Shown here: one piece after another, positions 35,734-44,521 of the stretch | Numbering within the stretch: position 1 is the first letter of the stretch | Layout of the letters: each line of letters opens with the position of its first letter | Assembly: GCF_024397895.1 (NCBI RefSeq) | Contig: NZ_CP073346.1 | Location: forward strand, 372,001 to 436,000 | Reading direction: 5' to 3' | DNA: 64,000 nt | Origin: Pseudomonas benzenivorans | GTDB lineage: Bacteria > Pseudomonadota > Gammaproteobacteria > Pseudomonadales > Pseudomonadaceae | Translations under genes and position numbers: made by a program | The notes under the pieces: generated by a model | The model's input: the letters and a program-made list of their open reading frames with translations, nothing else | The model's database searches: none | Told to the model about the DNA's origin: nothing

Positions 35734-37074
35734 TCAGCCGGCAGTAACCCTGTCGACGATCAACTGCGACAACCCCAGATAGGATGAAGGCGATAGCACC
35801 TTTACCAGCGCATCTTGATCGATGTATCGAGTGACATCCTGGTTTTGCGACAGCACATCGTACAAGGAGCAGTCATGGCTCTGTGCTTCGAGGCAGGCTT
35901 CATAGACGATGTCGTGAGCGGCCTGCCGGCCTACGTGTGGCGCCAGCGCCATCATGGCTGCCTCGGCGACGATAAGACCTTTGCTGATGTCGAGGTTCTT
36001 GGCCATTTTATCGGGGAACACTTCCAGGCCCTCTAGCAAGAAGACCGCCTGAGAAAGCGCACAATGTGCCAGGACAAAGGCCTGGGGCAGCCCGATCCAC
36101 TCTGCGTGCCAAGGGCCTGTCGCCCGCTCGAAGTCAGCTTCCTGGGCATCCATCAGCAATCCAGCGGCCTTGATGACACCCATATTGCAGCCACGAATGA
36201 CCTCGCAGGAAATTGGATTGCGCTTCTGTGGCATCGTCGACGACGCACCGCGATCCTTGACGAAGGGCTCGGCAACTTCGGAGATCTCGTCCATGCACAT
36301 GATCATGATGTCGAGCGCGATCTTACTCAGCGATCCGGTCATCAACGCGAGGGCGCAAGCCACTTCGGCAAACCCGTCTCGGGTCGCATGCCAAGGAGCG
36401 TTCGGGGTTACAAGGTCCAGCTCTTCGGCCACGGCGCCCGTCAGCAATTCAGCCTTGTCGCCGATGGAGGCCAGGGTACCTGCTGCACCCCATAGCTGAG
36501 CCATCAGCACGCGCGGACGCAGCTCCTGAAGACGGCTTTGCGTGCGACGAAGGCTGTCGAGCCAGACCGCCGCTTTGTAGCCAAAGGTGACCGGCAATGC
36601 ATGCTGCAGATGGGTGCGCCCCGCCATTACGGTGTTGCGGTGCTCTTTGGCGAGCACGATCAGCGCTTTTTCCACCCGCTTGAGGTCCCTGTCGATCACC
36701 TCCAGTCCATCGCGAATCTGGAGTACCGATGCGGTGTCCATAATATCCTGAGTGGTCGCCCCCCAATGGACGTAGCCGCCGGACTCGCTGCCGGAGGCTT
36801 CAACCAATTGACGCACCAGGCCGAGAATGGGGTAGCCCACCGTACCGGTGTCATGGGCCAGGCGCTCCATGTCAATCTGGATAGTGCTCGCAGCCTCGTC
36901 GATCTTCCGAGCTGCGTCTTCCGGGATCAGCCCGAGTTTTGCCTGGGCGCGAGCCAAGGCCGCCTCGGTTTCCAGGTAGGCCTTTACACGCGCGTCGTCA
37001 TTGAAGAGCAGCTGCATTTCCTGCGAGTGGAACAGTGGCGCAAATATTTTCGAATCAAGAATCGAAGACGTCAT
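35734..37074 (-). CDS. Fumarase/aspartase-superfamily lyase (adenylosuccinate lyase/CMLE-like)
   Basis: A 446-residue member of the class II fumarase superfamily. The signature loop is GASSTMPQKRNP (about residues 274-285). The TS-type region is GGYVHWGATTQDIMDTA near 98-114 and AGRTHLQHALPVTFGYKAA near 152-170. This pattern is shared by adenylosuccinate lyase and 3-carboxy-muconate cycloisomerase. It is unlikely to be purB because it lies inside a catabolic cluster with a BCCT carrier. The substrate probably contains a succinyl or carboxylated side chain cleaved by beta-elimination, but this is inference. Confidence 0.85.
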   Translation of the reverse strand: MTSSILDSKIFAPLFHSQEMQLLFNDDARVKAYLETEAALARAQAKLGLIPEDAARKIDEAASTIQIDMERLAHDTGTVGYPILGLVRQLVEASGSESGGYVHWGATTQDIMDTASVLQIRDGLEVIDRDLKRVEKALIVLAKEHRNTVMAGRTHLQHALPVTFGYKAAVWLDSLRRTQSRLQELRPRVLMAQLWGAAGTLASIGDKAELLTGAVAEELDLVTPNAPWHATRDGFAEVACALALMTGSLSKIALDIMIMCMDEISEVAEPFVKDRGASSTMPQKRNPISCEVIRGCNMGVIKAAGLLMDAQEADFERATGPWHAEWIGLPQAFVLAHCALSQAVFLLEGLEVFPDKMAKNLDISKGLIVAEAAMMALAPHVGRQAAHDIVYEACLEAQSHDCSLYDVLSQNQDVTRYIDQDALVKVLSPSSYLGLSQLIVDRVTAG

Positions 37075-37315
37075 TTGGAAATCCTCAGCGGAGGCAAATT
37101 AATTGTTGATGATCAGTGCCATATGAGAACGGAGCTGCGCAGGAGCCTGGATAGGGATCAGCAAACTGGCTGCGGTCGTAGAAGCCAGCTCGCTGAGAGG
37201 CGGCTGAGCAACCAATACGGCCTAATACTGTCTCGCTTTTACGAAACTAAGACACGGTTCCGCGCAGCGCCCGTCTGTTAATCGATATTCGGACTGCTCA
37301 GGTCCTGCTTGGCGT

Positions 37316-38398
37316 TTACTTCATCACGATCGATGCACGGGTCACCTTGCGCGACATGGAGTCGGAAAGTGCCAGTTCTACGTCTTCGAGCGAGTACTCG
37401 GTATCGAGGATTTTATGAAACGGCAGTTTCTCGATGTTTTCACTCAGAAACTTCAGCGCCTTGTACAGGTAAACGGGCTGGTAGCGCATCACCGGGATGA
37501 TGGTGATTTGACTTCGGGTGATATAACCGGGGTCAATGGCAATGGTTTTGCCCGGGGTTACATTGCCCATCGTGACGAACTTGCCGCCGCTACGAACCAA
37601 CTCCAATCCCTCGGCAAACGCCTCGGGCACACCAGCCACTTCCAGGCAAACATCAGCGCCACGACCATTGGTGAGTGCTTTTACCGCTTGAATTCGATCG
37701 TCTTTGGTCTGATGCTCGCGCATGTCGATGACATGGTCGGCGCCGAACTCCTTGGCCAGTTCGAGTCGATTCTTGTCTGCGTCAATTACAATGACGCTAA
37801 CCCCTTTGCGTTTGGCAAGGGCGATCGCGTAAATCCCCAATCCACCTGCGCCCTGAATCACCAGAGTGTCTTGGGTCGTGATCTCTGACAAGTCGATGCC
37901 GTAGTAAACTTGCGACAGGGCGCAGTTCGCGCCGGCAGCCAATTTGTCGGGTACGTTGTCAGGAACCTTGTAGAAAAACTGCCCGGGATGGATGTAGTAA
38001 TGCGTCGAGAATGTGGTGTGGAAGTGCGGCGCTTCTTCTGGTTGCTTGGCCCAGAAGCTGTAGGCATTCTCGCAAAGGTTGAGTTTGCCCGACAGGCAGG
38101 AGGGGCAGCGCTGGCAAGCGATAAAGTAGGTGGCGGCAATACGGTCGCCCACCTTGATAGCGGCGCCGGCATTATCAGTCAAAACCCCTTCGCCGATCTG
38201 GTGGACCAAGCCCACCGTTTCGTGGCCCAGGCCGCCACTCTTCTTCGGGTGGTGGCCGCACCATATATGCAGCTCCGAGCCACAAACGTTACTGCACAGG
38301 ACTTTAGTAATAATCGATCCAGGCTTGGGCGCGGGGATATCATATTCCTGGAACTCTATCTGTCCAGGCTGCTTCATTACTGCAATCTTGCCTATCAT
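37316..38398 (-). CDS. Zinc-dependent alcohol dehydrogenase (MDR, threonine dehydrogenase-like)
   Basis: A 360-residue zinc MDR. Catalytic zinc ligands are Cys in LCSNVCGSELHIW (about 38) and His-Glu in GLGHETVG (about 58). The structural zinc cysteines are in CQRCPSCLSGKLNLCE (about 95-110). The NAD-binding loop is VIQGAGGLGIYAIALAKRKG (about 180-199), with Asp at the end of the next strand (VIDADKN) favouring NAD. It probably oxidises an alcohol to the aldehyde taken by the ALDH. It is between the lyase and the COG3323/MBL genes. Confidence 0.9.
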   Translation of the reverse strand: MIGKIAVMKQPGQIEFQEYDIPAPKPGSIITKVLCSNVCGSELHIWCGHHPKKSGGLGHETVGLVHQIGEGVLTDNAGAAIKVGDRIAATYFIACQRCPSCLSGKLNLCENAYSFWAKQPEEAPHFHTTFSTHYYIHPGQFFYKVPDNVPDKLAAGANCALSQVYYGIDLSEITTQDTLVIQGAGGLGIYAIALAKRKGVSVIVIDADKNRLELAKEFGADHVIDMREHQTKDDRIQAVKALTNGRGADVCLEVAGVPEAFAEGLELVRSGGKFVTMGNVTPGKTIAIDPGYITRSQITIIPVMRYQPVYLYKALKFLSENIEKLPFHKILDTEYSLEDVELALSDSMSRKVTRASIVMK

Positions 38399-38664
38399 GA
38401 TGATCTCACTGAGAATTTATTGGTTTTATGGTCGGAAATACATTCTGGAGCTTTGCCGCCCGCCTTGAATGCTGATAGTGCAATTCGCTATTAGGCTTGA
38501 CGATCCATCGACGCGCTTTGCAGTGTGTACTTCCACGACAGCGTCGGAGGCGATTGGCGGTTCGGCAGTGGCCAATGCACCTTCAGGCAGACAGTGGGCC
38601 AGAGAGCCGTGATGCAGGCTCTCCTGGCCGCTCCGTTTGACGTCTACGGGGTGTAGAGCTGCTG

Positions 38665-39027
38665 TCAAACAACGCCGTTTTTGCGAGTGTCTACCGACTC
38701 GGTGATGCAGATGACTGGCTCGTCCCATGGGTGGTGCTCGAAAATGCTTGCAACCACTTTGGAAAGGAGCTCCTTATCTCGAGGGATCGAAAATTCGATC
38801 TTTGTCGAGGCGATGGAAAACGGCTTGTCGATTTCCCCGCCATAGGTATCGGAACCGGCGCGTGGCGTGCACCTTTCTATGCCGGGGTGTGAGCACCACG
38901 AGACGCCATCATAGTTTCCGTACTTGAGATTGGTGGCACTGGAAATAGCGGCCAAGACCTTTTCCAAGTAGTCCGCGATCACATAGACCTTGATTCGAAA
39001 TGTCTCAACAAACATGATATTGCTCAC
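38665..39027 (-). CDS. COG3323/NIF3 C-terminal-like small protein
   Basis: A 120-residue protein of the PII/CutA-like fold found as the insert of NIF3/YqfO proteins and as free COG3323 proteins. RIKVYVIADYLEKVLAAIS, YDGVSWCSHPGIERCTPRAG and the C-terminal IFEHHPWDEPVICITES match the family pattern (V-P-E..LE-VL-A, G-x-Y, H-P-Y-E-E-P). A GTG start with GAGG 8 bases upstream is used. It begins 11 bases after the MBL gene, so it is co-transcribed. Its role is unknown; family members bind metals or small ligands. Confidence 0.75.
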   Translation of the reverse strand: MSNIMFVETFRIKVYVIADYLEKVLAAISSATNLKYGNYDGVSWCSHPGIERCTPRAGSDTYGGEIDKPFSIASTKIEFSIPRDKELLSKVVASIFEHHPWDEPVICITESVDTRKNGVV

Positions 39028-39038
39028 GGCCGGTCCTC

Positions 39039-39896
39039 TTATTCGTAGAAGCCATCAGTTGATTTAATGAGGGAGTTGAACTGTTCACTGTCATGACCAA
39101 ACCAAACATCGGACCCGGTCTGCTTGGAAAGCTTCTGGATTCTCTCGACTGTTCTCATGTAACCGAGCGAGTCATAAATGGTCGCGGGCAGCCGGCTCGG
39201 ATTGCTGTAATTTTCTGCGGAATAAACGGCATCGGATGCAAGAATCAACGGACCGTGGCCAGGAAGTTCGATGTGCAAACCGAGCATGCCATAGGAGTGA
39301 CCGCCACCGAAGTTCAGGATCCGGATTCCATCGAGCAGGTCCAGATCGCCTTCAGCTTCTTTGACTACGCGCCAGGTCAGGTCGTTCTTGATCCAGGCAT
39401 CCACATCGTCCCAAATAAACCCTTCGGCGGTTCTGTTTTGTGCGTAGTTCGAAAGGGCGGCGTTGAACTCGTTCTGGTGAACGATGATTTTGGCGTTGGT
39501 GAACAACTCCAGGCACCCCGAATGATCAAGGTGCAAGTGGGAGACGACTACATAGTCGATATCGCGCGGGTCAACGCCGATTTCCGCCAAGCGACTATGC
39601 AGGTGGCAGTCCTGGCCATTGACCATCGCCGTATAGTGAAACATGTCCTGAATTTCTTTGGGCCATCTGCCGTTTTCACCCATGCTATTGGGGTTGCACG
39701 CAGTGTCGAACAGCACCTTGCCGTCTGGATGATCGATGAGCACGGTAAAAATGGGGAACTCAATCAATTCAGCGGGCTTGTTCGGGTTGTCGATAGTGGC
39801 CGGGTTGTGCATGCTGATCATGAAGTTCTTATCCATCTTCATACGACCATTATCTAGAACGTAAACCTTGGGCATTTGCTTAATGAAATTGGACAT
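39039..39896 (-). CDS. Metallo-beta-lactamase-fold hydrolase, N-acyl homoserine/gamma-lactonase-like
   Basis: A 285-residue MBL-fold protein. The zinc motif SHLHLDHSG (HxHxDH) is near residue 112, further His in FGGGHSYGMLGLH, Asp in LILASDAVYS and His in VWFGHDSEQF. Overall layout resembles AttM/BlcC and AiiA-type lactonases (FTVLIDHPDGKVLFDTACNP near the N-terminus). The start at MSNFIKQMPKVYVLD follows GAGGAGACAGCT. Together with the ADH and ALDH it recalls the blcABC gamma-butyrolactone pathway of Agrobacterium. A 50-bp repeat lies 84 bp upstream. Confidence 0.85.
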   Translation of the reverse strand: MSNFIKQMPKVYVLDNGRMKMDKNFMISMHNPATIDNPNKPAELIEFPIFTVLIDHPDGKVLFDTACNPNSMGENGRWPKEIQDMFHYTAMVNGQDCHLHSRLAEIGVDPRDIDYVVVSHLHLDHSGCLELFTNAKIIVHQNEFNAALSNYAQNRTAEGFIWDDVDAWIKNDLTWRVVKEAEGDLDLLDGIRILNFGGGHSYGMLGLHIELPGHGPLILASDAVYSAENYSNPSRLPATIYDSLGYMRTVERIQKLSKQTGSDVWFGHDSEQFNSLIKSTDGFYE

Positions 39897-39980
39897 AGCT
39901 GTCTCCTCATATTGTTCTTGGACTAATATCTGATTCTTTAGCCTGCTTATTACGGCTTTCATACTGCGCAATATTGAACC

Positions 39981-40030
39981 AGAACAAAATTCAAATTTTT
40001 TCTGCTAAGCAGTAGGAAAACTTATGCTGC
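39981..40030 (-). repeat. 50-bp repeat element, copy 2 (upstream of the MBL gene)
   Basis: This copy matches 35401-35450 at 44 of 50 positions. The core TTTCTGCTAAGCAGTAG holds the symmetrical CTGCTAAGCAG. It lies 84 bp upstream of the MBL hydrolase, a normal activator distance, in the same orientation relative to the gene as copy 1. Confidence 0.85.
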
Positions 40031-40732
40031 AGCACTCAGCTCTATCCCAGGGAGAGAGCAGCCCTGGGAGTAGCACGCCCCGCCGTGGTGGACGTTCACT
40101 CGTTCGCTCGAGCGCCGACTGGACAAGCCCCGGAAGGAAAGTACGCTGCAGAGCCTTTGCGGCTGGTATTGCAGCTGCGAAAGGGCCGCGCGGCATCCTG
40201 AAGTCGCAGCGTTATCGAAGAGCCTTGAGGATGTGTCGAGTGACTTAAGAAATGTGTAGTAGCGGCAGTACGGTCGTGGTCGCCCAAGCGGCCGCTGGTC
40301 GCGAACAGGCCACCCGCCTAAAGTCCCTGCCACTCCAGCAATCACCGGAAGTTGAGGATCGCGGGCGCGCTGGAAATGCGCTCCAGGTCTGCCCCGAGCG
40401 ATTGGCGTTGGGTCCTTGGTACAGCGCGTCCTTTAGATTCGCTCGCTTTATCGGAAGCGACCATGCGTCTGGTGCACGCGGAACCCCTTCTGGGGCCACA
40501 TTGGTATTCCTACGCTGGTCGATTCTGTTGAAAAGTCCCTTTGTGATTTCTGCCCACAAAAGAGCTTTGCCTACGTTGAAATCTAAGCCGTAGCGGAAGA
40601 CGGAACCGCCGTGGTTTTTACGCAACAACGTTCAGATCATGCGTACTTGAGCTCTGGAAAGGCGGCTCCAGTCAAGTCCGGCTTTATCAACACAATCGGT
40701 CGACAGCAGCCGCTCAGAAGCCAACCTTCAGT
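40031..40732. other. Intergenic region, no gene recognised
   Basis: About 700 bases between the 50-bp repeat and the LysR gene. Several open frames exist on both strands, the longest 127 codons, but none has recognisable protein features. It may hold decayed DNA at the edge of the catabolic cluster. Confidence 0.55.
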
Positions 40733-41638
40733 CTATGCAGATCTTTTCTGCCCGCCTTCCCCGAGCAGCCAGTCGCGCACCGCCTCGGTCGGTTCGGGGT
40801 GGCGTTGCTTGCGCGGCACCACCACGTAGAAATCCAGGTTGCCGCGTAACTCCGCGGCGAATGGCTGGACCAGGCGCCCGGATGCCAGCTCAGCCTGCAG
40901 CAGAAAGCGGCTGGCCAGCGCGATGCCCTGGCCCGCTATCGCCGCATCGATGGCCAGGCTGGTCTGGTTGAACTGCAGGCGCTTGCTCCCGACCACATGG
41001 GGTTGACCTAACGCCTGCTCGAAAAACGCCGGCCAGAGGCTGTGACTGTCCTCAAGCAGCACCTGGCCGCTCAGGCTGGCCGGGGTCAGGGGGGCGTCCA
41101 GCGCGGCGAGCAAGCTGGGGCTGCACACCGCGATCAACTCCTGGGGAAACAGGAAGTCCACCTCAAGGCCCGGTCCGAACGGCGGTCGGCCCTGGCGGAT
41201 GGCGAGGTCGACGCCGTCGGCATGGAAGCTCGACAGCTGCTCGGTCGCGAGGATACGCAGGTCGATCAGCGGATTGGCGGCCACGAACCCCGGCAGCCTG
41301 GACAGCAGCCACTTGGCTGCGAAAGTCGGCGTGACGCTGATGGTCAGGCGCGCGGGGGTGGCGCGCAGGCTTGCGGTGGCGTCGCCGATCAGCTCGAAGG
41401 CGCGTCGGATGTTCGGCAGGTAGGCCCGTCCGGCGTCCGTCAAGGCCACCCCATGAGCCTCGCGCACGAACAGGCGCACGCCCAGGTCGTCCTCGAGCTT
41501 GCGGATCTGCTGCGCCACCGCGCCCTGGGTGACGTTCAGCTGTTCGGCCGCCAGGCGGAAGTTCAGCTGCTGGGCGACCGCATCGAAAACGCGCAGGGAA
41601 TTGAGGGGCGGCAAGCGCGTCGAATTTTTTCTATCCAT
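40733..41638 (-). CDS. LysR-family transcriptional regulator (GcvA-like)
   Basis: A 301-residue LTTR: LPPLNSLRVFDAVAQQLNFR, then VTQGAVAQQIRKLEDDLGVR and GVALTDAGRAYLPNIRRAFE in the HTH region, LTISVTPTFAAKWLLSRLPG at the start of the effector domain and GVDLAIRQG, all GcvA-type marks. It is divergent from the SDR/EamA pair across 121 bases and probably controls them. Confidence 0.92.
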   Translation of the reverse strand: MDRKNSTRLPPLNSLRVFDAVAQQLNFRLAAEQLNVTQGAVAQQIRKLEDDLGVRLFVREAHGVALTDAGRAYLPNIRRAFELIGDATASLRATPARLTISVTPTFAAKWLLSRLPGFVAANPLIDLRILATEQLSSFHADGVDLAIRQGRPPFGPGLEVDFLFPQELIAVCSPSLLAALDAPLTPASLSGQVLLEDSHSLWPAFFEQALGQPHVVGSKRLQFNQTSLAIDAAIAGQGIALASRFLLQAELASGRLVQPFAAELRGNLDFYVVVPRKQRHPEPTEAVRDWLLGEGGQKRSA

Positions 41639-41759
41639 GTAGTTTTTCTACAGTCATAAGGCAACCGAACTGGTTCGAGCCGAGGCGTTCATGCCCCTAT
41701 AGTTAATCGAATGTTGACGAATATCCAGCGCTGACCTAGGGCGCTCACCAGGAGGTCAT

Positions 41760-42464
41760 ATGTCTGTAGAAAAAGTAGCCATCCTCACGGCCGCCGGCAG
41801 CGGCATGGGCGCCGCGGCGGCCAGACGCCTGGCCGCCGACGGCTTCAGGGTGGCGATCCTCTCCGCCTCGGGCAAGGGTGAGGCCCTGGCCGAGCAGCTG
41901 GGCGGGCTCGGCGTCACCGGCTCCAACCAGTCCAACGACGACCTGCAGCGCCTGGTCGACCTGACGCTCGAACGCTGGGGGCGCATCGACGTGCTGGTCA
42001 ACAGCGCCGGCCACGGGCCGCGCGCGCCGCTGCTCGAATTGAGCGACGAGCAGTGGCACCAGGGGCTCGACGTCTACCTGCTGAGCGCGATCCGCATGGC
42101 GCGCCTGGTGACCCCGAGCATGGTCGCGCAGCGATCGGGCAGCATCATCAACATTTCGACCTTCGCGGCCTTCGAGCCCGACCCGGTATTCCCCACCTCC
42201 GGGGTATTCCGCGCCGGCCTGGCGGCCTTCAGCAAGCTGTTCGCCGACCAATACGCGGCCGACAACGTGCGCATGAACAACGTGCTGCCGGGGTTTATCG
42301 ACAGCCTGCCCGAGCAGGAGCCGTTCCGCGCGCGCATTCCCATGGGCCGTTACGGCCGGGCCGAAGAAATCGCCGCGACCATCGCTTTCCTCGCCTCCGA
42401 GGGTGCGGGCTACATCACCGGGCAGAACCTGCGGGTCGATGGCGGCATCACCCGCTCGGTCTGA
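41760..42464 (+). CDS. Short-chain dehydrogenase/reductase
   Basis: A 234-residue SDR. AILTAAGSGMGAAAARRLAA (residues 7-26) is a cofactor loop in which the first Gly of TGxxxGxG is Ala (TAAGSGMG). VLVNSAGHGPRAPL replaces the usual NNAG. The catalytic Ser is in SIINISTFAAFE, but the expected YxxxK reads VFRAGLAAFSK, where Tyr is Phe-Arg, so catalysis may be altered. ITGQNLRVDGGITRSV is the standard C-terminus. It has GGAGG before the ATG and is followed 17 bases later by an EamA transporter. Confidence 0.88.
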   Translation: MSVEKVAILTAAGSGMGAAAARRLAADGFRVAILSASGKGEALAEQLGGLGVTGSNQSNDDLQRLVDLTLERWGRIDVLVNSAGHGPRAPLLELSDEQWHQGLDVYLLSAIRMARLVTPSMVAQRSGSIINISTFAAFEPDPVFPTSGVFRAGLAAFSKLFADQYAADNVRMNNVLPGFIDSLPEQEPFRARIPMGRYGRAEEIAATIAFLASEGAGYITGQNLRVDGGITRSV

Positions 42465-42481
42465 GCACAGGAGCACCTACC

Positions 42482-43411
42482 CTGAACAAGCATCTGGGCT
42501 ACGTTGCCTTCGTCCTGCTGGGGCTGGTCTGGGGCAGCAACTTCATTTTCATGAAGTGGGCGGCGCAGTGGATCAGTCCTGCGCAGATCACCCTGCTGCG
42601 GGTCGTGTTCGGCTTTCTGCCGATCCTCACCCTGGCCCTGAGCATGCGAGTGCTGAGCTGGCGCCACCTGCGCCACCTCCATCACTTCTTCGTCATGTCG
42701 CTGCTGGCGACGGCCGCCTACTACTTCGCCTTCGCCCAGGGCACGGCCCTGCTGCTGTCAAGCGTGGCCGGCATGCTCAGCGGGGCCATCCCGCTGTTCG
42801 CCTTCGTTGCCGCGCTGGTATTCCTGCGCGACGAGCCACTGAACCCGAAGTCGGTGGGCGGCACGCTGCTGGGCTTCTTGGGCATCCTGCTGATCGCCCG
42901 CCCCTGGACCGGCATCGGCGATGTCGACCTGGCCGGGGTGGCTTACATGCTGGCCGGCTCCATGAGCGTGGGCGTTTCCTTCGTCTACGCGCGCAAGTTC
43001 ATCAGCCCACTGCAGCTACCGGCCGTGGCGCTGGCCACCTACCAGATGGGTTTGGCCTGCCTGGTGCTGCTCCTGGTGACCGATCTCGCTGGCATCGACA
43101 GGCTCTACCAGGACAGCCGCGCTACCTGGGGGCTGATCGCCGGCCTCGGCTTGTGCGGTACCGGGCTCGCCTTCGTTCTCTACTACGTGCTGGTGCAGCG
43201 GCTCGGGGCCGTCGTCGCCGCCAGCGTGACCTACCTGCCGCCGTTGGTGGCACTGGCGATCGGCGTGCTCTGGGTGGGCGAGCCGGTCGAGGCGCTGGAC
43301 ATCGCGGCGATGATCGCCATCCTAGTGGGGGTGTGCACGCTGCAACTTGGGCGCCAGACAACGCCAGGGCCGCAAGAGGTCGCCCAGCACGCGGTGGTTA
43401 AGCCGGAATGA
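42482..43411 (+). CDS. EamA-family transporter with apparent CTG start
   Basis: A 309-residue ten-helix DMT carrier. The N-terminus NKHLGYVAFVLLGLVWGSNFIFMKWAAQW contains the WGSNF motif of the first helix (shown here from residue 2; the conserved core is VLLGLVWGSNFIFMK). GVAYMLAGSMSVGVSFVYARK begins the second repeat and TYLPPLVALAIGVLWVGE the conserved penultimate helix. No ATG, GTG or TTG lies in frame between the SDR stop and the first helix; the nearest ATG is 429 bases upstream inside the SDR gene. A CTG at 42482 has GGAG about 8 bases upstream and gives the expected family length. It is transcribed with the SDR. Confidence 0.82.
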   Translation: MNKHLGYVAFVLLGLVWGSNFIFMKWAAQWISPAQITLLRVVFGFLPILTLALSMRVLSWRHLRHLHHFFVMSLLATAAYYFAFAQGTALLLSSVAGMLSGAIPLFAFVAALVFLRDEPLNPKSVGGTLLGFLGILLIARPWTGIGDVDLAGVAYMLAGSMSVGVSFVYARKFISPLQLPAVALATYQMGLACLVLLLVTDLAGIDRLYQDSRATWGLIAGLGLCGTGLAFVLYYVLVQRLGAVVAASVTYLPPLVALAIGVLWVGEPVEALDIAAMIAILVGVCTLQLGRQTTPGPQEVAQHAVVKPE

Positions 43412-43617
43412 GTCGGATGGGCAAGTCGCCGCCGGTTGCCTATCGCGATCACTTCCAAGTTTCGCCCAGTCAAGACAGCAAGCTGGAAGGCCAAGGGAGC
43501 GTTCAAGAGAGTTGCTCTCTAAAGAGACGGTCGGTAGCGAGTTCTCATCTTGGTACCCCTTCAGTACCGCCTACTTCGCCCACTCGATCAGTCCGATTTT
43601 GGCCTGCTACAGCATGT

Positions 43618-43926
43618 CGCGACTCGGCCTGGAAGAAAGCCAGGGTCGGGACGGCAGAGAAGCTTCAGGAGCGTTTTCTGCGTCCGGCTCTATCAGGATT
43701 TGCCTCGATCCGCGTTCACGACCTGAAGCACACCTTCGGTCGAAGACTCAGGGCAGCCGGGGTAACGGAGGAAGACAGGAAGGCCTTGCTCGGCCACAAG
43801 GACGGCAGCATCACCAGCCATTACTCGGCCGCAGAACTGGGCAAGCTGATCGATGAAGCCAACAAGATATCGGCGACCGACTCCCGCGGGCCGGCGCTGA
43901 CAATACTGAGGAGGATGGCAGGATGA
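43618..43926 (+). pseudogene. C-terminal remnant of a tyrosine-recombinase integrase
   Basis: About 102 codons survive of a phage/island integrase. RVHDLKHTFGRRLRAAGV carries the catalytic Arg and His-x-x-(His/Lys) box II, ALLGHKDGSITSHYSA has the third-box His and the nucleophile Tyr, and ELGKLIDEANK is the typical C-terminal helix. The N-terminal DNA-binding and first catalytic Arg regions are missing; upstream sequence in this frame is not integrase-like. It lies 72 bases from the tRNA-Pro gene, a known integration target, and is therefore the footprint of a lost or decayed element. Confidence 0.85.
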
Positions 43927-43953
43927 AGAAAGTCCCGCAAAAGTCCCTATACG

Positions 43954-43982
43954 AAAAAGCCCGGACCTTTCGGAACCGGGCT
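43954..43982 (-). terminator. Terminator of tRNA-Pro
   Basis: On the minus strand AGCCCGG and CCGGGCT (43976-43982 and 43958-43964) form a 7-bp stem followed by TTTTTCG. It lies 17 bases after the tRNA 3' end. Confidence 0.75.
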
Positions 43983-43998
43983 AAATCGTTGAAATATA

Positions 43999-44076
<78 letters not shown>

Positions 44077-44164
44077 CTAGGCGTGAATCTGTTTTCTTAA
44101 TCTCGAAAACGCCGCGAACTATACACTAAGCTTCTGAAATATGGAAACTTTTTTGAATCGTTCG

Positions 44165-44521
44165 CTATTTTCGAAGGACCATCAGGACATCTTCCAACTC
44201 AGTGATCATCTGCTTGATCAATTGCTTGTACTGAGTGGTGTCATCCCTGGCTTCATCGCCGGAGAGGCGCTGCCGCGCCCCGCCAATGGTAAAGCCCTGG
44301 TCGTACAACAGCGCGCGAATCTGGCGGATCATCAGCACATCCTGTCGCTGATAATAACGCCGATTTCCGCGACGCTTGACCGGGTTGAGCTGGGGGAACT
44401 CCTGCTCCCAATAGCGCAGGACGTGCGGCTTTACCGCACAGAGCTCGCTAACCTCGCCGATCGTGAAATACCGCTTGCCGGGTATGGCAGGTAATTCGTC
44501 GTTATGACTTGGTTCCAGCAT
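44165..44521 (-). CDS. MerR-family regulator downstream of ihfA
   Basis: A 118-residue MerR-type protein: [20 protein letters not shown] then [20 protein letters not shown] and [20 protein letters not shown] give the winged helix (residues 16-75), followed by a short helical coil. There are no metal-binding cysteines in the effector end. It overlaps ihfA by 20 bases and is conserved at this place in pseudomonads. Its target is unknown. Confidence 0.92.
   Translation of the reverse strand: MLEPSHNDELPAIPGKRYFTIGEVSELCAVKPHVLRYWEQEFPQLNPVKRRGNRRYYQRQDVLMIRQIRALLYDQGFTIGGARQRLSGDEARDDTTQYKQLIKQMITELEDVLMVLRK

Noticed and set aside
35401..40030. The two 50-bp repeats as transposon ends
   Set aside because: They are in direct, not inverted, orientation, there is no transposase between them, and both sit at promoter positions.
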